NCBI RefSeq assembly: GCF_007280415.1
Contig: NZ_VKKU01000001.1
Coordinates: 1,054,001-1,118,000, forward strand
Reading direction: 5' to 3'
Origin: Sphingorhabdus contaminans
GTDB lineage: Bacteria; Pseudomonadota; Alphaproteobacteria; Sphingomonadales; Sphingomonadaceae
DNA length: 64,000 nt
Part shown: one piece after another, positions 17,713 to 26,476 of the stretch
How the letters are laid out: every line of letters starts with the position of its first letter
Numbering within the stretch: position 1 is the first letter of the stretch
The notes under the pieces: generated by a model
Seen by the model: the letters and a program-made list of their open reading frames with translations, nothing else
The model's database searches: none
Told to the model about the DNA's origin: nothing
Program-made: the position numbers and the translations under genes

Positions 17713-19512
17713 ATGCTCGACCGAAATATATCTCGACGAATATTGTTAGGCGGGATTGGTACTGGCGCAGCTTTGGCGACCATACCGGCCTGGGCGCAGG
17801 GTCATAGCGTACATTCAGGTCACGGGGGCAGCCACAGCCGCGGCGGTCCGCGTATTCCGGCCGGCTTTGGAGAATTGAGCGGCGAGATTATAGATCTGAC
17901 CGTCGGAAGTGGCCATCGCATCGTTGAAGGACGGCGTGGACCGGGTATCGCCGTAAATGGCAGTGTACCGGGACCACTTATCCGCCTGCGTGAGGGGCAG
18001 AATATAAGGTTTAACGTCACCAATAACCTGAATGCGGATACATCCATACATTGGCACGGCCTTCTGGTCCCGTTCCAGATGGATGGCGTGCCGGGCATCA
18101 GCTTTCCGGGAATTCGTCCGCGCGAAACGTTCACCTATTCGTTTCCGGTCCGGCAATCGGGCACCTATTGGTATCACAGCCATTCGGGTTTGCAGGAGCA
18201 ATCCGGACATTATGGCCCGATGATCATTGACCCGGCTGGCCCAGAGCCCGTTGAATATGACCGCGACTATATCCTGCTCCTGAGTGATTTCACGGTCCTT
18301 GACCCGCACTTCATCATGAGCAGGCTGCGCACCGGTGAAGGTTATTTCAACCGCCAGCTCAGTTCGTGGACCGACAATTATCCTATGTCCGGTGAAGAAC
18401 GGCGGATGTGGGCCGAAATGCGCATGCCTGCGACAGACATCATGGATATTGGCGCACCTACCTATACTTTCCTGGCGAACGGGCGCGGGCCGACCGAGGG
18501 GCTTGAATATCTGTTCCGCAGCGGCGAGCGTATCCGGCTGCGCGTCATCAACGGATCGGCGCAAAGTTTTTTCAATGTCCGTATTCCTGGCCTGCCCATG
18601 ACGATCATCGCGGCCGATGGCCAGAATGTGCGTCCGGTGGAAGTTGACGAATTCCAGATCGGCACGGCCGAAACATATGACATCATCGTCACGCCCGGTA
18701 ACGCCGAGGCCTATGCGATTGTCGGTGAGTCGATGGATCGTTCGGGCATGGCGCTTGCGATGCTTGCAAGCCGTCCCGGTGCGCGGGCCACAGTGCCGCC
18801 CTTGCGCGATCCCCCGCTTCTTACCATGGCCGATATGGGTATGAACCATGGCCCGGCCGATAATGGCGGTCATCTCAATCATGGTGGAATGGATCATGGC
18901 GCAGGCAAGGAAGAGCCTGCCGCCGGGGCGTCGCATAATATGGATGGCATGGATATGCGCGACACGTCGCTGCTTCCCCCTGATGTCGCCATCGGTCCGG
19001 GTGTCGACATGGTCTCCATGGCGCCGGTCGACAAAATGGGTGACCCCGGACTTGGATTACGCGACGTCAAGCACCGCGTGCTCAACTACCGGATGCTGGC
19101 AGCACTTGAACCCAATAAAGACATTCGCGAACCCTCCCGACTGCTTGAGCTGCACCTGACCGGCAATATGGAACGCTATATGTGGTCGTTCGACGGGCGA
19201 ATGTATTCCGCCGTCAGCGACGTACCAATCCGCTTTGCCTGGAACGAGCGCGTACGGGTGAAGCTCGTCAACAATACGATGATGGCGCACCCGATCCATC
19301 TTCACGGAATGTTTTTCGAACTGGTCAATGGCAAGAATGCTGCGCACCAACCGCGCAAGAATGTCGTCATTGTCCAGCCGGGCGCCAGCGCCCAGTTTGA
19401 CCTGACCGCGAATGAACCCGGCGACTGGGCATTCCATTGCCATCTCATGTATCACATGCATGGCGGCATGATGCAGACCGTAACCGTGGTCGGCCCCGGC
19501 GGTGCGAAATGA
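17713..19512 (+). CDS. copA: Copper-resistance multicopper oxidase CopA
   Basis: A periplasmic multicopper oxidase, about 599 residues, likely oxidising Cu(I). It has a twin-arginine signal (ISRRILLGGIGTGAALATIPAWA) for folded export. The copper-ligand motifs are all present: IHWHGLLVPFQMDG, YWYHSHSGLQEQ, HPIHLHGMFFEL and HCHLMYHMHGGM. A Met/His-rich linker (MGMNHGPADNGGHLNHGG, later NMDGMDMRD) is typical of CopA/PcoA. AGGA lies 11 nt before the ATG at 17713; an ATG at 17701 is the alternative start. copB starts within its stop codon. Probably controlled by CsoR. Confidence 0.93.
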   Translation: MLDRNISRRILLGGIGTGAALATIPAWAQGHSVHSGHGGSHSRGGPRIPAGFGELSGEIIDLTVGSGHRIVEGRRGPGIAVNGSVPGPLIRLREGQNIRFNVTNNLNADTSIHWHGLLVPFQMDGVPGISFPGIRPRETFTYSFPVRQSGTYWYHSHSGLQEQSGHYGPMIIDPAGPEPVEYDRDYILLLSDFTVLDPHFIMSRLRTGEGYFNRQLSSWTDNYPMSGEERRMWAEMRMPATDIMDIGAPTYTFLANGRGPTEGLEYLFRSGERIRLRVINGSAQSFFNVRIPGLPMTIIAADGQNVRPVEVDEFQIGTAETYDIIVTPGNAEAYAIVGESMDRSGMALAMLASRPGARATVPPLRDPPLLTMADMGMNHGPADNGGHLNHGGMDHGAGKEEPAAGASHNMDGMDMRDTSLLPPDVAIGPGVDMVSMAPVDKMGDPGLGLRDVKHRVLNYRMLAALEPNKDIREPSRLLELHLTGNMERYMWSFDGRMYSAVSDVPIRFAWNERVRVKLVNNTMMAHPIHLHGMFFELVNGKNAAHQPRKNVVIVQPGASAQFDLTANEPGDWAFHCHLMYHMHGGMMQTVTVVGPGGAK

Positions 19513-20522
19513 CCGGTCGTTTATCCGTCATAACGGCGGCAATGCTTGGCGCCGCGCTGTTCGCCATGCCGGTAGCCGCGCAACACGCCGGGCACACCGC
19601 TCCAGCCCCGGCCTCGGCCCCGAACACTGCACCGCCTCTTACCCCTGTGGACCCGCATACGGGTCACGCGATGCCTGCCGACCCTGCGGATACAAATGAT
19701 CCCATGGCAGGCATGGACCACAGCCACATGAATCACGGCACCGCAGAAGATACGGCATCAGTTTCACCAGGTCCAACGATGGAAACCCCGCCACCGCCCG
19801 AAGCAGGCAGCGGACCGCCACGCGCCGCCGATGCGATTTGGGGAGCGGACGCGATGCGGGCGTCACGCGACGATTTGCAACGCACCCACGGTGACTTCAA
19901 TGTCTTCTGGTTCCAGGCGGACCGCGTGGAAATACAAATTCGTGACAACCAAAATGGCTATCTATGGGACCTGCAAGGCTATTATGGCGGACCAACCAGT
20001 CGTTTCTGGTTCAAGAGTGAAGGCGAAGGCAGCTTTGGTGAACGCATTGAGGATGCCGAGGTGCAGGCGCTCTATGCGCGTGCCGTTTCGCCTTTCTGGG
20101 ATCTGCAGGCTGGAATAAGACAGGACGTATCCGGTCCGTCTACAACCCATGCCGTTGTCGGTGTGCAGGGCCTCGCACCTTATTTGTTCGAGGTCGATGC
20201 CGCTTTATTCCTGTCGCATCGCGGCGATCTGACCGCACGGTTTGAAGCCGAACTGGACCAGCGCATCACCCAGTCACTCATTTTACAACCGCGCGCGGAA
20301 GTCAATCTGGCGGCGCAGGACTTCCCCCGTCTTGGAATCGGTGCCGGCCTCGACAAAATCGAGATCGGTGTGCGGCTACGTTACGAGATTATCCGGGAAA
20401 TCGCGCCCTACATCGGCATAGAGCAAAGCTGGCGTGTCGGTGACAGCGCCGATTACGCCCGCGCGCTCGGCAAAGATCCCAGCACGACCAACTATGTCGT
20501 CGGCATTCGTTTCTGGTTTTGA
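19509..20522 (+). CDS. copB: Copper-resistance outer-membrane protein CopB
   Basis: A 337-residue protein of the CopB/PcoB family. Signal peptide MTGRLSVITAAMLGAALFAMPVAAQ, then a His/Met/Pro-rich N-terminal stretch (HAGHTAPAPAS, MAGMDHSHMNHG) suited to copper binding. The beta-barrel begins near WGADAMRASRDDLQ and ends in VVGIRFWF with the terminal aromatic. Its ATG overlaps the copA stop (ATGA). It probably sequesters or exports copper at the outer membrane together with CopA. No copC/copD is present. Confidence 0.92.
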   Translation: MTGRLSVITAAMLGAALFAMPVAAQHAGHTAPAPASAPNTAPPLTPVDPHTGHAMPADPADTNDPMAGMDHSHMNHGTAEDTASVSPGPTMETPPPPEAGSGPPRAADAIWGADAMRASRDDLQRTHGDFNVFWFQADRVEIQIRDNQNGYLWDLQGYYGGPTSRFWFKSEGEGSFGERIEDAEVQALYARAVSPFWDLQAGIRQDVSGPSTTHAVVGVQGLAPYLFEVDAALFLSHRGDLTARFEAELDQRITQSLILQPRAEVNLAAQDFPRLGIGAGLDKIEIGVRLRYEIIREIAPYIGIEQSWRVGDSADYARALGKDPSTTNYVVGIRFWF

Positions 20523-20667
20523 AAAAAGAAAAAACTTCATGCGCTTAATCTCGCGCATTGTCGCTGCGGCAGTCGCTGTCACTTCGCCCAAAAGTTGAGA
20601 CAAATGTGGGCGCCGAGCCCGATCTGAACCTATTTTCAAGAAAAAGCATGTAGTTGAAGAGAATAAA

Positions 20668-20753
20668 TGGTGGACAGGGCTGGATTCGAACCAGCGTACG
20701 GAAAACCGGGCAGATTTACAGTCTGCTGCCTTTAACCACTCGGCCACCTGTCC
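20668..20753 (-). tRNA. tRNA-Tyr (anticodon GTA)
   Basis: On the minus strand an 86-nt class II tRNA: acceptor GGACAGG/CCTGTCC, D-arm GTGGCCGAGTGGTTAAAGGC, anticodon arm GCAGACTGTAAATCTGC with GTA, a long variable arm, T-loop GGTTCGAATCC, discriminator A and encoded CCA (20668-20670). Long variable arm and anticodon identify tRNA-Tyr. The plus-strand gap before it (20523-20667) shows A-rich sequence and a short ATGCGC/GCGCAT repeat only. Confidence 0.97.
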
Positions 20754-20762
20754 ACTACTTAG

Positions 20763-20865
20763 GCGGGGTCATATGCGCAAACATATGGGCCGGTCCCGCT
20801 AAGGAAGCAGCCCAATGGCGAAACGGCTCTTGCCTGTCAATGCCTCAAGTGGGAAAGGGGCTGCT
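20763..20865 (+). other. Unassigned structured RNA-like region between tRNA-Tyr and rlmB
   Basis: Two stems are visible on the plus strand. GCGGG (20763-20767) pairs with CCCGC (20795-20799) around an inner CATATG/CATATG pair. AGCAGCCC (20806-20813) pairs with GGGCTGCT (20858-20865). Between them AAGGAAG precedes an ATG at 20815 that opens a 66-codon frame overlapping rlmB out of phase. The GGAAGCAGCC string resembles SRP RNA, but the GGTCAG partner is missing. Could be an rlmB leader or a small RNA; on the minus strand TTGACA (20840-20835) may instead serve tRNA-Tyr. Confidence 0.4.
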
Positions 20866-20900
20866 ATCAACGCATTTTCTTTTTGGAAACGACCTCAGTC

Positions 20901-21659
20901 ATGTCTTCGCATAAAAGCCATCGCCGCCGCGGCGCAGCTCCCGTTAGTGGCAATCCCAAATTTTATGGCCGGCACGCCGTTTATGCCGCGCTGGATAATC
21001 CCGACCGGCGACTGATCAAATTATGGGGCACCCGTGAAGAGCTGGGGAAGATCGTGATTCCGCAAGGATTGGCGGTTCAGTTCGCGGATGCGGCTGACCT
21101 TGCCCGCTTTGTTCCCAAGGATGCCCCGCATCAGGGTCTGGTATTGGAAGTTGCGCCGCTGGAGGATGTCTGGCTGACCGATGTCCTGGCGATCGACGAG
21201 GACGATACGCGGCCGCTGCTGATATTGGACCAGGTTACCGACCCGCATAATGTCGGGGCAATTTTCCGGACGGCTGCGGCTTTTGACGCCGTTGCTGTGG
21301 TCACACAGGACCGCCACGCACCGCCCGAGTCGGGCGCACTGGCCAAGGCAGCGTCTGGCGCACTCGAGATTACACCCTGGGTCCGCGTCGTGAATCTGGC
21401 GCGCGCGTTGGAGGAAATAGCAGAGGCAGGATATTGGCGGATTGGTCTTTCGGGCCACGCCACGACCACGTTGGAACAAGCACTTACCCCGGGACGCAAT
21501 GCGCTTATTCTGGGCGCGGAAGGTGACGGGATGCGGCATAATATCGAGGAGCATTGCGACCAGTTGGCAAAACTGCCAATCAGCGAGCAGATGGAGTCGC
21601 TCAACGTATCCAACGCCGCCGCGATTGCGCTTTATGCGGCGACAGTGCGCAGGGGCTGA
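20901..21659 (+). CDS. rlmB: 23S rRNA 2'-O-ribose methyltransferase RlmB-like (SpoU/TrmH family)
   Basis: About 252 residues. The substrate-binding N-terminal domain (FYGRHAVYAALDNPDR) is followed by the SPOUT knot with its three motifs: ILDQVTDPHNVGAIFRTAAAF, ALILGAEGDGMRHNIEEHCD and LPISEQMESLNVSNAAAIALY. It uses S-adenosylmethionine to 2'-O-methylate a guanosine in 23S rRNA (position 2251 in RlmB). The ATG at 20901 is preferred over a TTG at 20883. Likely cotranscribed with the downstream lipoprotein gene, 19 bp away. Confidence 0.92.
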   Translation: MSSHKSHRRRGAAPVSGNPKFYGRHAVYAALDNPDRRLIKLWGTREELGKIVIPQGLAVQFADAADLARFVPKDAPHQGLVLEVAPLEDVWLTDVLAIDEDDTRPLLILDQVTDPHNVGAIFRTAAAFDAVAVVTQDRHAPPESGALAKAASGALEITPWVRVVNLARALEEIAEAGYWRIGLSGHATTTLEQALTPGRNALILGAEGDGMRHNIEEHCDQLAKLPISEQMESLNVSNAAAIALYAATVRRG

Positions 21660-21678
21660 ATGCGAAAGGGGAATCGCG

Positions 21679-22803
21679 ATGAAGAGCAATCGGGTCACGA
21701 GATGGGTCAAGGTCGCGGTTGCTACCATCGCCTGCATTTCGCTCAGCGGATGCCTGATCCTGCCGGGCGAGTTCCAGTCCGCAATGACCGTCCGCAAAAA
21801 TGGCGATTTCAACTTTACCTATAAGGGCCAGATCCAGTTGGTCGGCCTCGCCAACCTGCTCAGCAACGATTTTCTGGGCAAAGAGGGTAAAGAGGAGTTC
21901 AAGGCGGTATGTTGGAACGATACAATTGAGCCTGCCGTTGAAAATAGCGAGACGCTGGAACTCGACCTGAAGCGGGATGATGTCGCTGCGGTCGCTGGTC
22001 CGAAATTCGGCATTGTTCCGGCATCACATTGGCGGAGTAATTTGCTGGCGTTTCAGGACGACACGAAACCGGTTGATGATGATACAGCAGCAGCGGCCAA
22101 AGCGGCCGTCGAAGGAGCCGATGCTGCAGCCGAAGCCGCCGCTGCGGCGGCTGATGCCGCTGCGGATTCTTGGAACAGCAATGAACGTGAATGCACCCCG
22201 GCCGAAGTAAAGCAGCAAAAGGCCGAATGGGATGCCCAGCAGGCGGAAAAGAAAAAGCGCGAAGAACAAGGCCGCAAGATGGCGGAAATGATGCTGGGTG
22301 GTATCGACCCTGAAAATCCGGAAACCATCAAACGCTTCACACGCGAAGTCGAACGCCTCGCCGCGTGGAACAAGGTCGAGCACCTCGGCAACGGCGTCTT
22401 CATGATCGATTACAGCACGAGCGGCAAACTGGCCGATGATTTCGCCTTCCCGGTCATCCCGCGCTATTCGCTTGGCGAGCCGATGATCCATATCACCCGC
22501 TGGGACAATGGCCGTCTGCGCGTCGAGGCCCCTGCCTTTCGCACCGATCCCGAAATGTCGCTGAGCTCCCTGATCGGAATGGGGAGCATGGCCGCAGGCT
22601 TTATGGGTAAAGGCGGCGCCGACAAGATGCCGGCGGAGCCCATAGCCATCAAAGGAACCTTTACCCTGACGACCGACGCGCGCATTCTGGCCAATAACAG
22701 CGAGGATGGGCCCGAAGAGGCCAACGGCCTGCAAACATTACGCTGGGACGTAGGCCCTGCCCTTTATGGTGCCCCTATGGCCTTGCTGAAACTGGTAAGC
22801 TGA
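21679..22803 (+). CDS. Lipoprotein of unknown function
   Basis: A 374-residue protein with a lipoprotein signal (KVAVATIACISLSGC, lipobox LSGC). The mature part begins with FQSAMTVRKNGDFNFTYKG, a beta-rich region. An Ala-rich segment (about residues 140-165, KAAVEGADAAAEAAAAAADAA) and a charged coiled-coil-like stretch (VKQQKAEWDAQQAEKKKREEQ) come next, then a globular C-terminal half. GAAAGGGGAA precedes the ATG. The next gene starts within its stop codon. No family recognised; probably outer- or inner-membrane anchored facing the periplasm. Confidence 0.8.
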   Translation: MKSNRVTRWVKVAVATIACISLSGCLILPGEFQSAMTVRKNGDFNFTYKGQIQLVGLANLLSNDFLGKEGKEEFKAVCWNDTIEPAVENSETLELDLKRDDVAAVAGPKFGIVPASHWRSNLLAFQDDTKPVDDDTAAAAKAAVEGADAAAEAAAAAADAAADSWNSNERECTPAEVKQQKAEWDAQQAEKKKREEQGRKMAEMMLGGIDPENPETIKRFTREVERLAAWNKVEHLGNGVFMIDYSTSGKLADDFAFPVIPRYSLGEPMIHITRWDNGRLRVEAPAFRTDPEMSLSSLIGMGSMAAGFMGKGGADKMPAEPIAIKGTFTLTTDARILANNSEDGPEEANGLQTLRWDVGPALYGAPMALLKLVS

Positions 22804-23426
22804 TGGGAATTTCTGCAGAAAAGCTGAAGCATGCGCTGGATTCGCTTGCGCAGATCGAGCCGCGTTTTGCCGATGCGCTGACCGCCACCGGCTATCCCGA
22901 GGCCCGCATTCGTGAGCCGGGATATACAACATTGCTGCGCACGATTGTCGGCCAGCAGGTCAGTGTCGCGGCTGCCGCATCGGTTTGGAATAAATTGGAA
23001 GCACTGCTCGGCGAAGGATGCGCCGCGCATAAACTTATCGAGCAGGATTTCGATGCGTTGCGCGCCTGCGGCCTTAGTCGCCAGAAACAGGGATATGCGC
23101 GATCCCTGGCGGAACTTGTCCTGACAGGCGAACTGCCACTGGATGCCCTGCCCGAAGATGATGAGGAAGCCATTGCCTATCTGACCAAAGTCAAAGGTAT
23201 TGGACGCTGGTCGGCGGAAATATATCTGCTGTTTGCCGAAGGACGAACCGACATATGGCCCGCAGGCGATCTTGCCGTGCAGGAAGGCGTTGCGCGACTG
23301 CTGAAGCTGGATGCGCGCCCGTCCGAAAAGGAAGTACGTGTTCTGGCAGAACAATGGCGCCCTCACCGGGGCGCCGCCGCGATATTCACATGGCATATTT
23401 ACGCCAAGGGTTTTCAGGCGATTTAG
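22803..23426 (+). CDS. DNA-3-methyladenine glycosylase II (AlkA-type)
   Basis: A 207-residue base-excision repair enzyme that removes alkylated purines. HhH-GPD fold: TIVGQQVSVAAAASVWNKL (46-64), helix-hairpin-helix KVKGIGRWSAEIYLLF (129-144), and the catalytic aspartate in WPAGDLAVQEG (Asp156). It lacks the N-terminal domain of E. coli AlkA (282 residues), as many alphaproteobacterial members do. Its ATG shares one base with the upstream lipoprotein stop. Confidence 0.92.
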   Translation: MGISAEKLKHALDSLAQIEPRFADALTATGYPEARIREPGYTTLLRTIVGQQVSVAAAASVWNKLEALLGEGCAAHKLIEQDFDALRACGLSRQKQGYARSLAELVLTGELPLDALPEDDEEAIAYLTKVKGIGRWSAEIYLLFAEGRTDIWPAGDLAVQEGVARLLKLDARPSEKEVRVLAEQWRPHRGAAAIFTWHIYAKGFQAI

Positions 23427-23441
23427 GGTCAGACCCCTAAA
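23423..23441. terminator. Hairpin between convergent genes
   Basis: TTTAGGG-TCAGA-CCCCTAAA forms a near-perfect hairpin overlapping the alkA-like stop codon and ending near the stop of the opposing gene. It may act as a two-way terminator, though T-runs are short. Confidence 0.35.
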
Positions 23442-23946
23442 GCTTTAACCCGGGATTGAGCTTCATCACTTCCAAAAGGAAGCTTTTCGGCTTTTTGAAA
23501 AACTTGCTTTTCCGGTTCACATTCAGTCCCAGCAGCGCCGCCGCTTCCATTGCAAAATGGACGCAATTGCGGTTGTTCAGGCTGTAACTTTTGCCGGGCA
23601 AATTGCGCCATTTGTCGACGAACGACATTAACTTGAAATATTCCGCATCGGACAGGCGCAACGTGAAATGCGCGTTGCTGCTGGCTATATATTTATCGCC
23701 TTTGGTTTCGATCATACCTTTGACCGACCCCATCAAAATTGCGGGCGAAACATTGACCGCCGTGAATCCGTAATTGGTATCAACCTGTTCTCCGGTCGAA
23801 TCGACTTTGCCCTTCAGCTTTACAAAAGCATGTGGGAAATGATCGCCAAAATCATGGCTGTAGAAAGTTGCCATAACCTCCGCTTTGGCCGCGACGGGGC
23901 TAAATGTTGCAAAGAGAAGGAAAAGCAGGGGAAAAATACGAAACAT
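23437..23946 (-). CDS. Exported protein with LRAT/NlpC-P60-like NCxHF motif
   Basis: 169 residues with a signal peptide (MFRIFPLLFLLFATFSPVAAKA). His39 lies in FPHAFVKLKG on an early strand, and Cys128 lies in NNRNCVHFAMEAAALLG. A histidine followed later by an NCxHF motif is the pattern of circularly permuted papain-like enzymes (LRAT/H-REV107, NCEHF). A periplasmic thiol hydrolase or acyltransferase is therefore possible. GGAG stands 5 nt before the ATG. The C-terminus is basic (RKSKFFKKPKSF). No named family assigned. Confidence 0.75.
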   Translation of the reverse strand: MFRIFPLLFLLFATFSPVAAKAEVMATFYSHDFGDHFPHAFVKLKGKVDSTGEQVDTNYGFTAVNVSPAILMGSVKGMIETKGDKYIASSNAHFTLRLSDAEYFKLMSFVDKWRNLPGKSYSLNNRNCVHFAMEAAALLGLNVNRKSKFFKKPKSFLLEVMKLNPGLKL

Positions 23947-24063
23947 GTCTACTCCATAGGAGTTGCGGATTTATCCAGCCTTTATGGCAACGGCAAGAAA
24001 CTGTTGACGTGAACGTCAAATTGATGTCGCTGACATAAGTGTAAACGGGAGAGAGTCGCCGAT

Positions 24064-24882
24064 ATGGCAGAACAACAAAAAAGCATGTTTGTGACCGGTG
24101 CAGCATCCGGCCTTGGGCGCGAAGTTGCCCGCTATTTCGCCAATGTTGGCTGGTTTATCGGGCTGGCCGATGTCAATATGGAGGGACTTGCAGAAACGGC
24201 AAAGCTGCTTCCGCCGGGCATGAGTTCGATGCATAAGCTGGACGTGACCGACCGTGCGCAATGGAAAAAAGCGGTCGCGGAATTTTCCAAACATACCGGT
24301 GGTCATATGACCGTGCTGTTCAACAATGCCGGAATCGGCAGCGGCGGACCGATTCAGGATATGACCGACGAAGACATCGACAAGATGATTGCGGTCAATC
24401 TGACCGGCGTGATCAGCGGCACCCGGGCCTGTTTTGAACTTCTAAAAAATACGCCGGATGCCTGCGTCCTCTATACCAGCTCTGCGGCTGGCATATATGG
24501 ATCTGCCGGATTGAGCGTCTACAGCGCAACAAAATTTGCGGTGCGCGGTCTTGCCGAAGCGCATGACATTGAATGGCGGCATTTAGGCATAAAATCCCGC
24601 AGCCTCATGCCGGGCTTTATCGACACCAACATCATCGCCGCGGTTGATGCCGGCAGCAATATGTCCGGTAAGGATAAACTGCAGTCTGCGGGTGTCGAGG
24701 TCAGCCCTGTGTCGATCATCGGGCCCGCCGCGTGGGAAGCAATTCACGGCACCAACGTGCATACGACCGTGAACAAGATGGCAAAGCAACTTGCCTTTTC
24801 GGCACGCTGGTTCCCCAACAGGCTGCGCAAAACCCTCGGCCTGATGGAGGGTCTGGGCGATGTGGTCAGGGCAAAACCCTAA
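24064..24882 (+). CDS. Short-chain dehydrogenase/reductase
   Basis: 272 residues. Rossmann motif TGAASGLG (11-18), the NNAG motif (LFNNAGIG), catalytic serine in YTSSAAG and YSATK active site. LADVNME after strand 2 (an Asp) favours NAD(H). The C-terminus is longer than minimal SDRs ([21 protein letters not shown]). The substrate cannot be deduced. GGGAGAGAG precedes the ATG. The last 4 bp overlap the convergent phhB stop. Confidence 0.88.
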   Translation: MAEQQKSMFVTGAASGLGREVARYFANVGWFIGLADVNMEGLAETAKLLPPGMSSMHKLDVTDRAQWKKAVAEFSKHTGGHMTVLFNNAGIGSGGPIQDMTDEDIDKMIAVNLTGVISGTRACFELLKNTPDACVLYTSSAAGIYGSAGLSVYSATKFAVRGLAEAHDIEWRHLGIKSRSLMPGFIDTNIIAAVDAGSNMSGKDKLQSAGVEVSPVSIIGPAAWEAIHGTNVHTTVNKMAKQLAFSARWFPNRLRKTLGLMEGLGDVVRAKP

Positions 24883-25172
24883 CCCGCAATCGCGTCGATC
24901 GCCTGCGCCAGTGCGACATCGCGTTCGGACATTCCTCCGGCATCGTGGGTGGTCAGCAGGATGTCGACCCTGTTATATACATTGAACCATTCGGGGTGGT
25001 GATCGGCCTTTTCAGCAAGTATCGCCACGCGCGCCATGAAACCGAACGCTTCGGCAAAGTCCGAAAAGCGCAAGCTACGCCGGATACCCAAGGCTTCGGG
25101 ATCATAGGTCCAGTGCGGCAACTGGTTCAGCGCCTTTGCGCGTGCTGCGTCATCCAACTTTGAAATGGCCAT
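24879..25172 (-). CDS. phhB: 4a-hydroxytetrahydrobiopterin dehydratase (pterin-4a-carbinolamine dehydratase)
   Basis: A 97-residue PCD/DCoH enzyme, which recycles the pterin cofactor of aromatic amino acid hydroxylases. The active-site signature [17 protein letters not shown] is intact, with the catalytic His pair and the NVYN turn; [23 protein letters not shown] is the usual N-terminal half. No phenylalanine hydroxylase gene lies in the window, so it may serve one elsewhere or molybdopterin metabolism. Confidence 0.94.
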   Translation of the reverse strand: MAISKLDDAARAKALNQLPHWTYDPEALGIRRSLRFSDFAEAFGFMARVAILAEKADHHPEWFNVYNRVDILLTTHDAGGMSERDVALAQAIDAIAG

Positions 25173-25220
25173 GTCCGATCCCGATTTTGCAATTCCTGAT
25201 TTTCATGCCTATGTCGCGGC

Positions 25221-25832
25221 ATGACATCCCGTCAAGCCTACGCCCCATCGCTACGTTTGGAAAATGTTACCGTCATTCGCGGGAATCGACTGGTATTCAA
25301 CAATCTGAACCTCAGCGTCGCCGCCGGAGAACTGTTATGGGTTCGCGGCGCAAATGGATGCGGCAAGTCGACACTATTCCGCGTCATTGCAGGATTGCTT
25401 GGCGCATTCACGGGAAAGGTGCATGCCGACGGCAAACTGGCGCTGGCCGATGAAAATCTGGCACTTGATCCAAATTTGACGGTCGGGGCGGCGCTGCATT
25501 TCTGGGCCCAAATGGATGGCGCAACACTGGCGGATTGCGATGCCGCACTGGCCGCGATGGATCTGCTCTCTCTTGCCGATATTCCGGTGCGCTATCTGTC
25601 GACCGGCCAGCGGAAGCGCGCCGCAATTGCACGCGTTCTTGCGTCGGGAAGCGCGATCTGGCTGTTGGACGAGCCCTATAACGGACTCGACAGCGCCAGC
25701 AGCGCACATCTGGATAAAGCCATTTTATCGCACATTGCGAAAGGCGGGATCGTTTTGCTGGCTGCGCACCAGTCGCCTTCGATCAATGTCAGCGACAGCC
25801 TCATCCTCGATGCGAAGGGGCGGAGCGTATGA
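25221..25832 (+). CDS. ccmA: Cytochrome c biogenesis ABC transporter ATP-binding protein CcmA
   Basis: 203 residues: Walker A RGANGCGKST (about 41-50), signature LSTGQRKRAAIARVL, Walker B IWLLDEPYNGLD and switch His AAHQS. The LSxGQ(R/K)(R/K) signature and the ccmB neighbour identify CcmA of the heme-handling CcmABCD system rather than a generic ABC protein. It starts 48 bp from the divergent phhB. ccmB overlaps by 4 nt. Confidence 0.92.
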   Translation: MTSRQAYAPSLRLENVTVIRGNRLVFNNLNLSVAAGELLWVRGANGCGKSTLFRVIAGLLGAFTGKVHADGKLALADENLALDPNLTVGAALHFWAQMDGATLADCDAALAAMDLLSLADIPVRYLSTGQRKRAAIARVLASGSAIWLLDEPYNGLDSASSAHLDKAILSHIAKGGIVLLAAHQSPSINVSDSLILDAKGRSV

Positions 25833-26476
25833 ATAGCTTTGCACGACTGGTGATGCGGGAAATCCGGTTGGCCTGGACAGGTGGCGGACTTTGGTTGCCG
25901 GTGATCTTTTACCTGGCGGTTGCGACGCTTTATCCTTTTGTTACCGGCCCGGATAAAGTTCTGCTCGCAAAGACGGGCGGCGGCATTTTGTGGATTGCAG
26001 CGTTGCTTTCCACATTGCTGCCCATAGAGCGGCTCATTCTGCCGGACCGGCAGGCGGGCGTGCTGGACCAGTTGGCGATACGCGGATGGTCGGACGAACT
26101 GGTCGCGGCGGTCAAAATCACGGGCCAGTTGGTGGCCTTTGCGATCCCGCTATTACTGGCATCAATTATCGCATCGGCGCTGATCGGCTTGCCGGAAGAA
26201 AAGTTGATGACCCTATTGCTGGGTCTTGCGGTCGCCTTACCGGCCCTTTCCGGCCTTTCGGTCACCATTTCGGCGCTGACGGCCGGGCTGAACGGCGCAA
26301 GCGCGTTGGGTGGCCTGCTGCTCATTCCTCTGGCAATCCCGATCCTGATCTTTGGCGCAGGCACCTTGTCGGACGTTCCCGGCAACGCCATGCAGTTACT
26401 TGCCGCAACTTCAATCGCAATTGCGGCACTTTCGCCTTTTGCAGCCGGAGCGGCCCTTCGCGCGGGGCGGGTCTAA
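25829..26476 (+). CDS. ccmB: Heme exporter/CcmB membrane subunit
   Basis: A 215-residue integral membrane protein with about six hydrophobic helices (LPVIFYLAVATLYPF, GILWIAALLSTLLPIERL, LVAFAIPLLLASIIASALIGL, LLLGLAVALPALSGLSV, GLLLIPLAIPILIFGAG, ATSIAIAALSPFAAGAAL). MREIRLAWTGGG and DRQAGVLDQL are typical CcmB landmarks. The ATG overlaps ccmA (ATGA). ccmC and later cytochrome c maturation genes do not follow; a convergent SDR gene overlaps its end. Confidence 0.92.
   Translation: MNSFARLVMREIRLAWTGGGLWLPVIFYLAVATLYPFVTGPDKVLLAKTGGGILWIAALLSTLLPIERLILPDRQAGVLDQLAIRGWSDELVAAVKITGQLVAFAIPLLLASIIASALIGLPEEKLMTLLLGLAVALPALSGLSVTISALTAGLNGASALGGLLLIPLAIPILIFGAGTLSDVPGNAMQLLAATSIAIAALSPFAAGAALRAGRV

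Noticed and set aside
20790-20814. Second SRP RNA suggested by GGAAGCAGCC
   Set aside because: The paired GGTCAG strand and closing stem of SRP RNA are absent; the full ffs gene is at 6757-6846.
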